From the NCBI GenBank assembly GCA_027036095.1, contig JALVTA010000153.1, positions 1-6,125 of the forward strand: a stretch of 6,125 bases of DNA. The letters run 5' to 3'. This DNA comes from Thiotrichales bacterium (GTDB taxonomy: Bacteria; Pseudomonadota; Gammaproteobacteria; Thiomicrospirales; Thiomicrospiraceae). A program made the position numbers and the translations under genes. Below, in pieces: positions 1 through 6,125 of this stretch. The notes beneath the pieces were generated by a model. It ran no database searches. It was given only the letters and a program-made list of their open reading frames with translations, and was not told the DNA's origin. Position 1 is the first letter of the stretch; the number at the start of each line of letters is the position of its first letter.

Positions 1-475
1 TCAGGGCGGAGGCGATGGCGTTGAAGGCGATGCCGGCCAGCAGCATCCAGCTGAGGTCGGTGCGGCCATGACGGGTGGCCAGCGCGTAGATGATGCCCAG
101 CACCCCCAGCGCCCCGAAAAAGGCGGCCGCGCCCCGGGCGAACAGTCCCAGCCCCAGCAGGGCGATGCCCAGCACGGCGGCGGCGCCGGCGCCGGCAGAG
201 ACGCCCACCAGCCCCGGATCGGCCAGCGGGTTGCGGAACAGGATCTGCATGGCCATGCCCGCCCAGCCGAGCAGGCCGCCCACGGCCAGCGCCAGCAGGG
301 CGCGGGGCAGGCGCAGTTCCATGAAAATCTGCCAGGCGAGCGGGTCGTGGCTCCTGAGGCCGTGGAGCAGTTCGGCCACGGGCGTGGCGCCGGTGAGCAG
401 GTTGGCCGCCAGTGCCAGCAAGCCGGCCACAAGGAGGGCAAACCAGCGCAGCGGTGAGGGGGAGCGGGCGGTCAT
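1..475 (-). CDS. FecCD/BtuC-family ABC transporter permease, N-terminal part (truncated by window edge)
   Basis: This is an inner-membrane permease subunit of an ABC importer for iron-siderophore, haem or cobalamin. Reading from the ATG at 475 gives 158 residues with no stop before the window edge, about half of the usual 320-350. Visible features are a first hydrophobic segment (about residues 11-28), LRLPRALLALAVGG at 54-67, and the family hallmark Q-x3-RNPLADP (Q77, 81-87) followed by GVSAGA, then further hydrophobic segments to the edge. An in-frame stop at 497-499 lies just upstream and 475 is the only ATG after it, so the start is well constrained, although no good Shine-Dalgarno precedes it. 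The gene is divergent from the lipoprotein gene. The substrate cannot be told from this half. The binding-protein and ATPase partners would lie outside the window. The family call is secure. Confidence 0.95.
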   Translation of the reverse strand, partial: MTARSPSPLRWFALLVAGLLALAANLLTGATPVAELLHGLRSHDPLAWQIFMELRLPRALLALAVGGLLGWAGMAMQILFRNPLADPGLVGVSAGAGAAAVLGIALLGLGLFARGAAAFFGALGVLGIIYALATRHGRTDLSWMLLAGIAFNAIASAL

Positions 476-482
476 GACACCG

Positions 483-489
483 TATAATA
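483..489. promoter_or_regulatory. Candidate -10 element(s) in the divergent spacer
   Basis: The 39-bp spacer 476-514 contains a perfect TATAAT at 483-488 on the plus strand, which would start transcription about 20 nt before the lipoprotein gene at 515. On the minus strand the same bases read TATTAT (484-489), which could serve the permease with an almost leaderless transcript. Neither direction has a recognisable -35 box at 16-18 bp spacing, and there is no TGn extension. The -10 match is seen; its use is inferred. Confidence 0.5.
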
Positions 490-514
490 GCGGAAATCAC
501 TCGGAGAGCCTGCC

Positions 515-955
515 ATGGCCGCACTTGTCAGAATCGGTTTGATCGGCCTCATGCTGGCGCTGGCCGCCTGTGCCCGCCCGCCGTCAGCCGAGCCGGATCC
601 GGCGCAGATCAAAAACTATGTGAGCGAGCAGTTCGACAGGGCCTATGGCCGTTGGCTGGAACTTGCTGATGTCCGCCTGAAACCGGCCGAGAGCACTCTC
701 AATGACATCGATCACCGCGTTTATGACGTGACGCTGGAGGCGGTGGTCACCAAGGATCTGCACAAGGCGCTGGAGGCGCTGCCGGAGACACCGCAGAACC
801 TGGAGGCGCGCGGGCGCATCAAGGGCATTCTCACCATGGGCGGCGCGGAGCCGGGGCGCAAGATCACCGCCCGCCTGCGTGCCTTGGTGGAGCGCAACCC
901 CGACACCGGCCAGTGGTCTGTAGTGGGCCTGATTCGACACAGCGAGGGAGGCTGA
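515..955 (+). CDS. Small predicted lipoprotein, first gene of the luxS-mtnN operon
   Basis: The product is a 146-residue protein of unknown function. It has a lipoprotein signal: basic/hydrophobic residues 1-18 ending in lipobox LAAC, with the lipidated cysteine at residue 19. Ala at +2 predicts outer-membrane sorting by the Lol rule. The mature part is about 128 residues, hydrophilic, with no membrane segment; it looks like a helix (residues 30-50) followed by alternating strands, ending in a W-containing strand (GQWSVVGLI). The ATG at 515 has GGAG at 503-506, 8 nt upstream. The next gene begins 3 bp after this stop. Residues from LND onward (D-x-R-x-Y, VV-x-K, AL-x-x-L) resemble the neighbouring lipoprotein, suggesting a diverged tandem duplication. 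I do not recognise a named family. That it is a real lipoprotein is fairly sure; function is unknown. Confidence 0.8.
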   Translation: MAALVRIGLIGLMLALAACARPPSAEPDPAQIKNYVSEQFDRAYGRWLELADVRLKPAESTLNDIDHRVYDVTLEAVVTKDLHKALEALPETPQNLEARGRIKGILTMGGAEPGRKITARLRALVERNPDTGQWSVVGLIRHSEGG

Positions 956-958
956 TCC

Positions 959-1387
959 ATGCAGTTGTTGCGCATTGTCTGGCTGGTGCCCTTTCTGCTG
1001 CTGGCGGGCTGTCTGGATGCCGAGCCGAGCCGGCAGACCATGATGGACCAGATCGACGCCAGGATTCAGCAGGACACGCTGGGCATGTTCAAGGTGGTGA
1101 AGCTGGAAAAGCTCAACGGCTTCAAGCCGGATGACCGCCACTATCAGGCCAAGGTGCATCTGGTCATGGAGGTGGTCAAGACGCCCGATCAGGCCCTGCG
1201 GGAGCTGGAGAACGACAGCCGCCCGCCGCTGGAGAAGATGGCCGCCGGGTTGGTGATCGGCGCCATCAAGATGAGCGCCGGCGACCTGAAGGTGGGTGAT
1301 GTGCATGAGAAGACCACCGTGTATGAATTCATCCGCACCGAGAAGGGCTGGCGCCTGGATCGGGAAGTGACCGACAGCAACCTGTGA
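959..1387 (+). CDS. Small predicted lipoprotein, second of a tandem pair
   Basis: The product is a 142-residue protein of unknown function with a clear lipoprotein signal peptide: hydrophobic residues 3-15, lipobox LAGC, lipidated cysteine at residue 18. The +2 residue is Leu (Asp at +3), so outer-membrane sorting is more likely than inner-membrane retention. The mature domain has an early helix (MMDQIDARIQQ), a segment with DDRHYQAKV and EVVK-TPDQALREL that matches the upstream lipoprotein in pattern, and a C-terminal strand with GWRLDREV. The GAGGGAGG ribosome-binding site (944-951) lies inside the end of the preceding gene, and the 3-bp gap implies co-transcription and probably coupled translation. 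A small alpha/beta fold ending in a W-containing strand is a guess from pattern only. No family is recognised. Confidence 0.8.
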   Translation: MQLLRIVWLVPFLLLAGCLDAEPSRQTMMDQIDARIQQDTLGMFKVVKLEKLNGFKPDDRHYQAKVHLVMEVVKTPDQALRELENDSRPPLEKMAAGLVIGAIKMSAGDLKVGDVHEKTTVYEFIRTEKGWRLDREVTDSNL

Positions 1388-1411
1388 CATTCTGACCCGA
1401 GGAGAAGACCC

Positions 1412-1933
1412 ATGCCGCTTCTGGACAGCTTTCTGGTGGACCACACCCGCATGCCCGCCCCTGCCGTGCGGGTGGCCAAGACCATGAAGACCCCCTGCGG
1501 GGATACCATCACCGTATTCGACCTGCGTTTCTGCAAGCCCAATCAGGAAATGATGGGCGAGCGCGGCATCCACACGCTGGAGCACCTGTTCGCCGGCTTC
1601 ATGCGCGAGCACCTCAACGGGGACGATGTGGAGATCATCGACATCTCTCCCATGGGCTGCCGTACCGGCTTCTACATGAGCCTCATCGGCGCGCCCGATG
1701 AACAGCGCGTGGCCGAGGCGTGGAAGGCCAGCATGGAGGACGTGCTCAACGTCAAACGACTGGAGGATATCCCGGAACTGAACGAATACCAGTGCGGCAG
1801 TTACCGCATGCACTCGTTGGACGAGGCGCACGAGATCGCCCGCACCGTACTGGAACGGGGCATCGGCGTGATGAAGAACGAAGATCTGGCCCTGACCACC
1901 GAGCAGTTGCGCCAGCTGGGGAACCCGGTATGA
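1412..1933 (+). CDS. luxS: S-ribosylhomocysteine lyase LuxS (AI-2 synthase)
   Basis: This cytosolic metalloenzyme cleaves S-ribosylhomocysteine to homocysteine and 4,5-dihydroxy-2,3-pentanedione, the precursor of autoinducer-2. At 173 residues it has full family length (E. coli 171). The signature HTLEH is at 54-58, giving metal ligands H54 and H58, and the third ligand is C128 in QCGSY. The catalytic cysteine is C83 in SPMGCRTGFY, and H11 of the N-terminal substrate region is present, so it should be active. GAGGAGA at 1399-1405 sets the ATG at 1412. The stop overlaps the mtnN start in ATGA (1930-1933), so translation of the two is likely coupled. The upstream lipoprotein ends 24 bp away, with no terminator or obvious promoter between. 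Identification is essentially certain. Confidence 0.99.
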   Translation: MPLLDSFLVDHTRMPAPAVRVAKTMKTPCGDTITVFDLRFCKPNQEMMGERGIHTLEHLFAGFMREHLNGDDVEIIDISPMGCRTGFYMSLIGAPDEQRVAEAWKASMEDVLNVKRLEDIPELNEYQCGSYRMHSLDEAHEIARTVLERGIGVMKNEDLALTTEQLRQLGNPV

Positions 1934-2619
1934 CCATCGGCCTCATTGGCGCCATGGAGCAGGAGGTCGCCCGCCTGCGCGAGCGCCTCGAAGCGTGCCG
2001 CGAGACGGAAAAGGCTGGTTTTGCCTTCTATGAGGGGCGCCTGTCCGGGCACCAGGTGGTGCTGGTGCGTTCCGACATCGGCAAGGTCAACGCCGCCATT
2101 GCCACCACCCTGCTGCTGGATGATTTCGCGCCTGATGCGGTCATCAACACCGGCTCCGCCGGCGGTTTTGACAGAGAGCTGGAGGTGGGCGACCTCATCA
2201 TCGGCGAGAAAGTGTGCCATCACGATGTGGACGTCACCCCTTTCGGCTATGAGGCCGGGCAGGTGCCGGGTCTGCCCGCCTGCTTTCTGGCGGACCATCA
2301 GCTGGTGCAGGCCGCCCGCCACGCCGCGGACGAAATCGGCGTGCGCCACAAGACGGGGCTGATTGCCAGCGGCGACCGCTTCATGCACGAGCCGGATGAT
2401 GTGGCCCGGGTGCGCCAGCACTTTCCCGCCATGCTGGCGGCGGAGATGGAGGCGGCAGCCATCGCGCAGACCTGTCACCGTTTTGCCGTGCCGTTTGTCA
2501 TCATCCGCGCCCTGTCCGACATCGCCGGCAAGGAGAACGTGGTCACCTTCGAGCAGTTTCTCGATACGGCAGCCGAGCAGGCCGCCCGACTGATCGAGCA
2601 CACTCTGCGCCGCTTGTAG
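1930..2619 (+). CDS. mtnN: 5'-methylthioadenosine/S-adenosylhomocysteine nucleosidase
   Basis: This cytosolic enzyme (MTAN, Pfs) hydrolyses the glycosidic bond of S-adenosylhomocysteine and 5'-methylthioadenosine, releasing adenine. With SAH it makes S-ribosylhomocysteine, the substrate of LuxS encoded just upstream. The 229-residue product matches the family length (E. coli 232). Visible are MTIGLIGAMEQEV with E12, NTGSAGGF (73-80), SGDRF (147-151), AAEMEAAAIAQ with E174, and RALSDIAG with D197. These are the catalytic and adenine-binding residues at the same numbers as in E. coli. The frame is open upstream to 1720, but the ATG at 1930 begins exactly at the conserved N-terminus and overlaps the luxS stop by 4 bp. 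It is the last gene of the operon and is followed by a terminator. Confidence 0.98.
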   Translation: MTIGLIGAMEQEVARLRERLEACRETEKAGFAFYEGRLSGHQVVLVRSDIGKVNAAIATTLLLDDFAPDAVINTGSAGGFDRELEVGDLIIGEKVCHHDVDVTPFGYEAGQVPGLPACFLADHQLVQAARHAADEIGVRHKTGLIASGDRFMHEPDDVARVRQHFPAMLAAEMEAAAIAQTCHRFAVPFVIIRALSDIAGKENVVTFEQFLDTAAEQAARLIEHTLRRL

Positions 2620-2643
2620 GCGGGAAATGCCTTCAGATGTCCG

Positions 2644-2669
2644 AAAAGGCCGCATTTCGCGGCCTTTTT
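2644..2669 (+). terminator. Rho-independent terminator of the luxS-mtnN operon
   Basis: GGCCGC (2648-2653) pairs with GCGGCC (2659-2664) around a 5-nt ATTTC loop and is followed by five T residues (2665-2669). The four A residues before the stem extend the pairing and would allow some function on the opposite strand. It starts 24 bp after the mtnN stop codon. Confidence 0.9.
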
Positions 2670-2705
2670 CGTTTCCATGCCCGGCGCCGCTGACAGGCAT
2701 CCGGT

Positions 2706-2725
2706 AAAAATGGGGGAGGCCCCGT
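2706..2725 (+). repeat. Dispersed 20-bp intergenic repeat, copy 1
   Basis: The core AAAAATGGGGGAGGCCCCGT is identical in all three copies. This copy also shares the preceding GT with copy 3. It is 86 bp past the mtnN stop, beyond the terminator, and is bracketed by CCGGTA (2701-2706) and TACCGG (2732-2737), a perfect 6-bp inverted pair. The core contains GGGG-AGG-CCCC, a possible 4-bp hairpin. Confidence 0.85.
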
Positions 2726-2801
2726 ATATAGTACCGGTCGCAGGCCGGTCTGCTTTTCCGATCCCGCCTGGCATCATTGTTCCTGTCACCGGAGTGTTTC
2801 A

Positions 2802-2828
2802 GGGCGGAAAATGGTCGCTTTTCCGCCC
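2802..2828. repeat. Perfect 10-bp inverted repeat (hairpin)
   Basis: GGGCGGAAAA (2802-2811) and TTTTCCGCCC (2819-2828) are perfect reverse complements separated by a 7-nt spacer. No T-tract follows the stem on either strand, so it is not a typical intrinsic terminator. It could be an RNA structure or a protein-binding palindrome. It lies between repeat copies 1 and 2. Confidence 0.8.
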
Positions 2829-2878
2829 GTCAGCTGGAAAAACCGCCGTCGCCGCGGGCGGCTGGTGCGCGGGTTCGC

Positions 2879-2898
2879 AAAAATGGGGGAGGCCCCGT
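2879..2898 (+). repeat. Dispersed 20-bp intergenic repeat, copy 2
   Basis: This is an exact match to the core of copies 1 and 3, in the same orientation as copy 1 and starting 173 bp after it. Like copy 3 it is followed by C. Its 3' part runs into a small hairpin, CCCGTC (2894-2899) CAT GACGGG (2903-2908). It sits on the far side of the rpmG terminator. Confidence 0.85.
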
Positions 2899-2920
2899 CC
2901 ATGACGGGTCTGTAGGCAAT

Positions 2921-2947
2921 AAAAAACCCGGCGGGTTGGCCGGGTTT
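2921..2947 (-). terminator. Rho-independent terminator of the rpmB-rpmG operon
   Basis: Read on the minus strand, AAACCCGGC (2947-2939) pairs with GCCGGGTTT (2932-2924) around a 6-nt loop and runs into a total of six T residues (2926-2921). This is a strong intrinsic terminator 24 bp past the rpmG stop codon. Confidence 0.92.
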
Positions 2948-2971
2948 CGGGGGATCAGCAATCCGGTAGGA

Positions 2972-3127
2972 TTACTTGATCTTGGCTTCCTTGAAGATCA
3001 CATGCTTGCGCACTTTCGGATCATACTTCTTGATCTCGAACTTGCCGGGCATGTTCTTCTTGTTCTTGGTGGTGGTATAGAAGTAGCCGGTGCCAGCGGT
3101 GGATACCAGTTTGATCTTGTCACGCAT
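2972..3127 (-). CDS. rpmG: 50S ribosomal protein L33
   Basis: This small basic protein of the large ribosomal subunit binds 23S rRNA near the E site. The 51-residue product contains the conserved core IKLVSTAGTGYFYTTTKNKK (residues 5-24), then KYDPKVRKHVIFKEAKIK to the end. It has no cysteines, so it is the zinc-independent type. It begins directly at MRDKIK, four residues shorter than the 55-residue E. coli protein, a length common in other gammaproteobacteria. GGAG just upstream overlaps the rpmB stop region, and only 11 bp separate the two genes, so they are co-transcribed and probably translationally coupled. A strong terminator follows. Confidence 0.98.
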   Translation of the reverse strand: MRDKIKLVSTAGTGYFYTTTKNKKNMPGKFEIKKYDPKVRKHVIFKEAKIK

Positions 3128-3138
3128 GATGCTTCTCC

Positions 3139-3375
3139 TCAGACCTTCTCACCACGGGCGCGCAGCTCCGCCAGCACAGCATCGATGCCCTTCTTGTCGA
3201 TGATGCGCATGCCCGCTGCGGAAACACGCAGCTTGACGAAACGGTTCTCGCTCTCCACCCAGAAACGGTGCGTGTGCAGGTTGGGCAGGAAGCGGCGGCG
3301 CGTCTTACGGTGAGAGTGCGACACATTGTTGCCCGTCATGGGGCGCTTTCCAGTCACCTGACAAACCTTGGACAT
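3139..3375 (-). CDS. rpmB: 50S ribosomal protein L28
   Basis: This large-subunit ribosomal protein has exactly the 78 residues usual in gammaproteobacteria. It starts MSKVCQVTGKRPMTGNNVSH, followed by the basic stretch HRKTRRRFLPNLHTHRFW and a C-terminal segment with LRVSAAGMRIIDKKGID. The reading frame remains open far upstream, but homology starts at the ATG at 3375, which has AGGA 9 nt upstream and a candidate promoter about 80 bp upstream. It is the first gene of the conserved rpmB-rpmG pair. The usual neighbours of the pair in other bacteria are absent here: it is preceded by an amino-acid permease gene and faces the luxS operon. Confidence 0.98.
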   Translation of the reverse strand: MSKVCQVTGKRPMTGNNVSHSHRKTRRRFLPNLHTHRFWVESENRFVKLRVSAAGMRIIDKKGIDAVLAELRARGEKV

Positions 3376-3454
3376 GGTTCTCTTTCCTCTCAACGCTTGA
3401 ATTCTTTGCGGCGCAGATACATTTTCGGCGCGGCAGCCAGATACAGAACGGGGA

Positions 3455-3483
3455 ATTATGCATGTTTGCCGCCTGTCACGCAA
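3455..3483 (-). promoter_or_regulatory. Candidate sigma70 promoter for rpmB-rpmG
   Basis: On the minus strand TTGCGT (3483-3478) and CATAAT (3460-3455) are separated by 17 bp. The -10 matches the consensus at five of six positions; the -35 keeps only TTG. It would start transcription near 3448, giving a leader of roughly 70 nt before the rpmB ATG. No terminator is visible between the permease stop (3492) and this site, so read-through from upstream is also possible. Confidence 0.5.
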
Positions 3484-3491
3484 GGAGTTTT

Positions 3492-4778
3492 TCAGCGGCT
3501 CTGTCGGCGCAGGGTGCGCCCCGTCAGGTGATAGAGACTCATCTCCGCGGCAAAAGCCAGCGCAAACAGCCCCAGCAGCTGGGCCGCCAGCCACGGGTGG
3601 TCCTTCTGGCTCCAGTCGAGGGTCAGCCAGGCGACGGCGAACATGCCCAGCGCCGCCAGCGCCACCGGCAAGCGGCGCGCGCCGGTGCGCCCGGTGTGGA
3701 AGATGTGCCCGAAGTGCACCAGCCCCTGCAGCACCAGTACGCTCAGTGCCGCCAGCAGGGTGATGCCGGAGAGGTCGAACAGCAGAATCAGCGGTATGGT
3801 CAGTCCGGTGGTGATCCACAGCGCTTCCATGGACTCGAAGCGGTGGAAGCGGTGCGGCGAGGGCAGCGCGCCCTCGCGGATGAGCACGTAGGTGATCTCG
3901 GTGGCGGCATAGAGGGTGGCGTTGATGGCGCTGGCGGTGGAGATCAGCGCCGCCACCGCCATGATTCTGAAACCCAGATCGCCGAGGAAGGGTCGGGCCG
4001 CTTCGGCCAGCGCGTAGTCCTGTGCGCGGATGACCTCCTCCAGCGACAGGTTGCCGAGCACGGCGACGCTCACCGCCACATAGAGGGCGGCCACCAAGCC
4101 GATGGCCAGCAGGATGGCCCGCGGCATGTTGCGTTGCGGATCGTCCATGTCCTCCACCGTGTTGCAGATGAGGCTGAAGCCCTGATAGGCAAAGAAGGTC
4201 AGCCCGATGGCATAGAGAATGCCCATGGCCGGCGGCGCTTCGCTCGGCGCCAGCCGGCTCGGGTCGATGTTCACCAGCGCAAGCCCGGTGAAAGCCACCA
4301 GAATGGTCAGCTTGATCGCGACGATGAGGTTTTCCGAGCGGGACACCCAGCTGGCGCCCAGCGTGTTGATCAGCGCGAACAGCAGCACGATGCCCACCGC
4401 CAGCAGGTTCTCGAAGCCGTGATCCAGCCCGAACAGCTGGCTGCCATAGCTGCCGAAGGCCTTGGCCACGGCGGCCATGGCGATCACCTGCGCCAGATAG
4501 AAGAGCACGCCGCCGGTGCCGGAGAAGGGACCTTCGCCGAACAGCTGGGTGAGGTATTCCACCAGCCCGCCGCGGGAAGGCCAGCGCAGCGCCAGTTTCG
4601 CCAGCGAGTAACCGGCGGCCAGGGCCAGCAGGCCGCCGAGCACGAAGCTGACCCACACCAGATTGCCGGCGATGGCGCCCGCCTGGCCGATGACGATGAA
4701 GATGCCGGCGCCCACCATGGCGCCCACGCCCAGCAGGGCGGCGCTGACGGCGCCGAAGGCTTTGGAATGGCTCTGCAT
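3492..4778 (-). CDS. APC-superfamily amino-acid permease
   Basis: This 428-residue polytopic inner-membrane transporter belongs to the amino acid-polyamine-organocation superfamily; it probably takes up or exchanges an amino acid or amine. TM1 has the substrate-binding glycine motif GVGAMVGAGIF (17-27), an SRGG loop at 68-71, FFAYQGF (195-201) in the middle of the chain, and the cytoplasmic loop EDMDDPQRNMPRAI (209-222). About 12 hydrophobic segments are apparent. The C-terminus is short and basic. AAGGA six nt upstream supports the ATG at 4778. Only 39 bp separate it from the srmB stop, with repeat copy 3 in that gap, so the two genes are probably co-transcribed. Substrate is not evident, and no gene symbol is justified. 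The superfamily call is secure. Confidence 0.95.
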   Translation of the reverse strand: MQSHSKAFGAVSAALLGVGAMVGAGIFIVIGQAGAIAGNLVWVSFVLGGLLALAAGYSLAKLALRWPSRGGLVEYLTQLFGEGPFSGTGGVLFYLAQVIAMAAVAKAFGSYGSQLFGLDHGFENLLAVGIVLLFALINTLGASWVSRSENLIVAIKLTILVAFTGLALVNIDPSRLAPSEAPPAMGILYAIGLTFFAYQGFSLICNTVEDMDDPQRNMPRAILLAIGLVAALYVAVSVAVLGNLSLEEVIRAQDYALAEAARPFLGDLGFRIMAVAALISTASAINATLYAATEITYVLIREGALPSPHRFHRFESMEALWITTGLTIPLILLFDLSGITLLAALSVLVLQGLVHFGHIFHTGRTGARRLPVALAALGMFAVAWLTLDWSQKDHPWLAAQLLGLFALAFAAEMSLYHLTGRTLRRQSR

Positions 4779-4799
4779 GGTCTTTCCTTGTACGGGGAG

Positions 4800-4817
4800 A
4801 CGGGGCCTCCCCCATTT

Positions 4818-4819
<2 letters not shown>
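4800..4819 (-). repeat. Dispersed 20-bp intergenic repeat, copy 3 (inverted relative to copies 1 and 2)
   Basis: The minus strand reads the same 20-bp core as copies 1 and 2. Its first two A residues are part of the srmB stop codon TAA (4820-4818), and it fills half of the 39-bp srmB-permease gap. Identity with copy 1 includes the preceding GT, and a similar TCCG(G) lies just before. In this context GGGGAG (4812-4807) can pair with CTCCCC (4799-4794) around a 7-nt loop, immediately before the permease ribosome-binding site. Confidence 0.85.
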
Positions 4820-6122
<1,303 letters not shown>

Positions 6123-6125
6123 GCG

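Larger units (their letters stand above)
2620..2971. other. Gene-free convergent intergenic region
   Basis: About 350 bp lie between the 3' ends of mtnN (plus) and rpmG (minus). In order it holds the mtnN terminator (2644-2669), repeat copy 1 (2706-2725) inside a CCGGTA/TACCGG inverted pair (2701-2706 and 2732-2737), two CCGGTC direct repeats, a perfect 10-bp hairpin (2802-2828), repeat copy 2 (2879-2898) running into a CCCGTC/GACGGG hairpin (2894-2908), and the rpmG terminator (2921-2947). Short open frames crossing it contain the repeats, lack convincing ribosome-binding sites and show no protein-like pattern. I see no credible gene in it. Confidence 0.8.

Noticed and set aside
1..441. 146-codon minus-strand frame at the left edge
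   Set aside because: It is Trp/Pro/Cys-rich and is the wrong frame of the FecCD permease, whose true frame starts at 475 and shows the RNPLADP motif.
1388..1411. Riboswitch or separate promoter ahead of luxS
   Set aside because: The gap is only 24 bp and mostly ribosome-binding site. No aptamer-like structure or -10/-35 pair is visible there.
584..1831. 415-codon open frame on the minus strand opposite the lipoproteins and luxS
   Set aside because: It is antisense to genes with clear homology or lipoprotein signals. Its composition (His, Leu, Arg rich, with no domain pattern) is typical of a GC-rich shadow frame.
1720..2619. Extended mtnN with an upstream start at 1720
   Set aside because: The added 70 codons lie inside luxS in another frame. 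The conserved N-terminus and the E. coli residue numbering start at 1930.
2706..2725. The 20-bp repeat as an intrinsic terminator (its complement ends CCCCC-A-TTTTT)
   Set aside because: The internal stem is only 4 bp. Genuine terminators are already present at 2644-2669 and 2921-2947, and copy 3 has its T-run on the strand opposite to the genes around it.
2879..2898. The 20-bp repeat as a KOPS-type chromosome-orienting site (GGGNAGGG)
   Set aside because: The repeat reads GGGGAGGC, missing the last G in all copies, and the copies within this window face both directions.
2677..2904. 75-codon plus-strand frame in the convergent gap
   Set aside because: It reads through both repeat copies and the hairpin, has no convincing ribosome-binding site and no recognisable protein pattern.

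Overview
The window is GC-rich chromosomal DNA. Its proteins look gammaproteobacterial: an SrmB-type DEAD-box helicase with the characteristic basic tail, an L28/L33 pair with a 51-residue L33, and a LuxS and MTA/SAH nucleosidase close to the E. coli forms. No species can be named from the sequence alone. There are no rRNA or tRNA genes, insertion sequences or CRISPR arrays.

Layout from left to right. Positions 1-475 (minus strand) hold the N-terminal half of a FecCD/BtuC-type ABC importer permease, cut by the window edge. A 39-bp divergent spacer with a TATAAT box separates it from a plus-strand operon of four tightly packed genes. These are two small lipoproteins (515-955 and 959-1387), luxS (1412-1933) and mtnN (1930-2619), ended by an intrinsic terminator at 2644-2669. 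MtnN cleaves S-adenosylhomocysteine to S-ribosylhomocysteine, and LuxS cleaves that to homocysteine and the AI-2 precursor DPD. The last two genes are therefore consecutive steps of methyl-cycle detoxification and AI-2 production. The two lipoproteins have no recognised function and resemble each other weakly.

The minus-strand block runs from the right edge leftward: srmB (6122-4818), an APC-family amino-acid permease (4778-3492), then rpmB (3375-3139) and rpmG (3127-2972), with a strong terminator at 2921-2947. The two transcription units converge on a gene-free stretch (2620-2971).

The most unusual feature is a perfect 20-bp sequence present three times. Two copies lie in the convergent gap, and a third in opposite orientation spans the srmB stop codon and the srmB-permease gap. 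All three lie between genes, apart from two bases shared with that stop codon. The convergent gap also carries a perfect 10-bp inverted repeat. These look like members of a dispersed intergenic repeat family. The genes themselves are of recognised types apart from the two lipoproteins.
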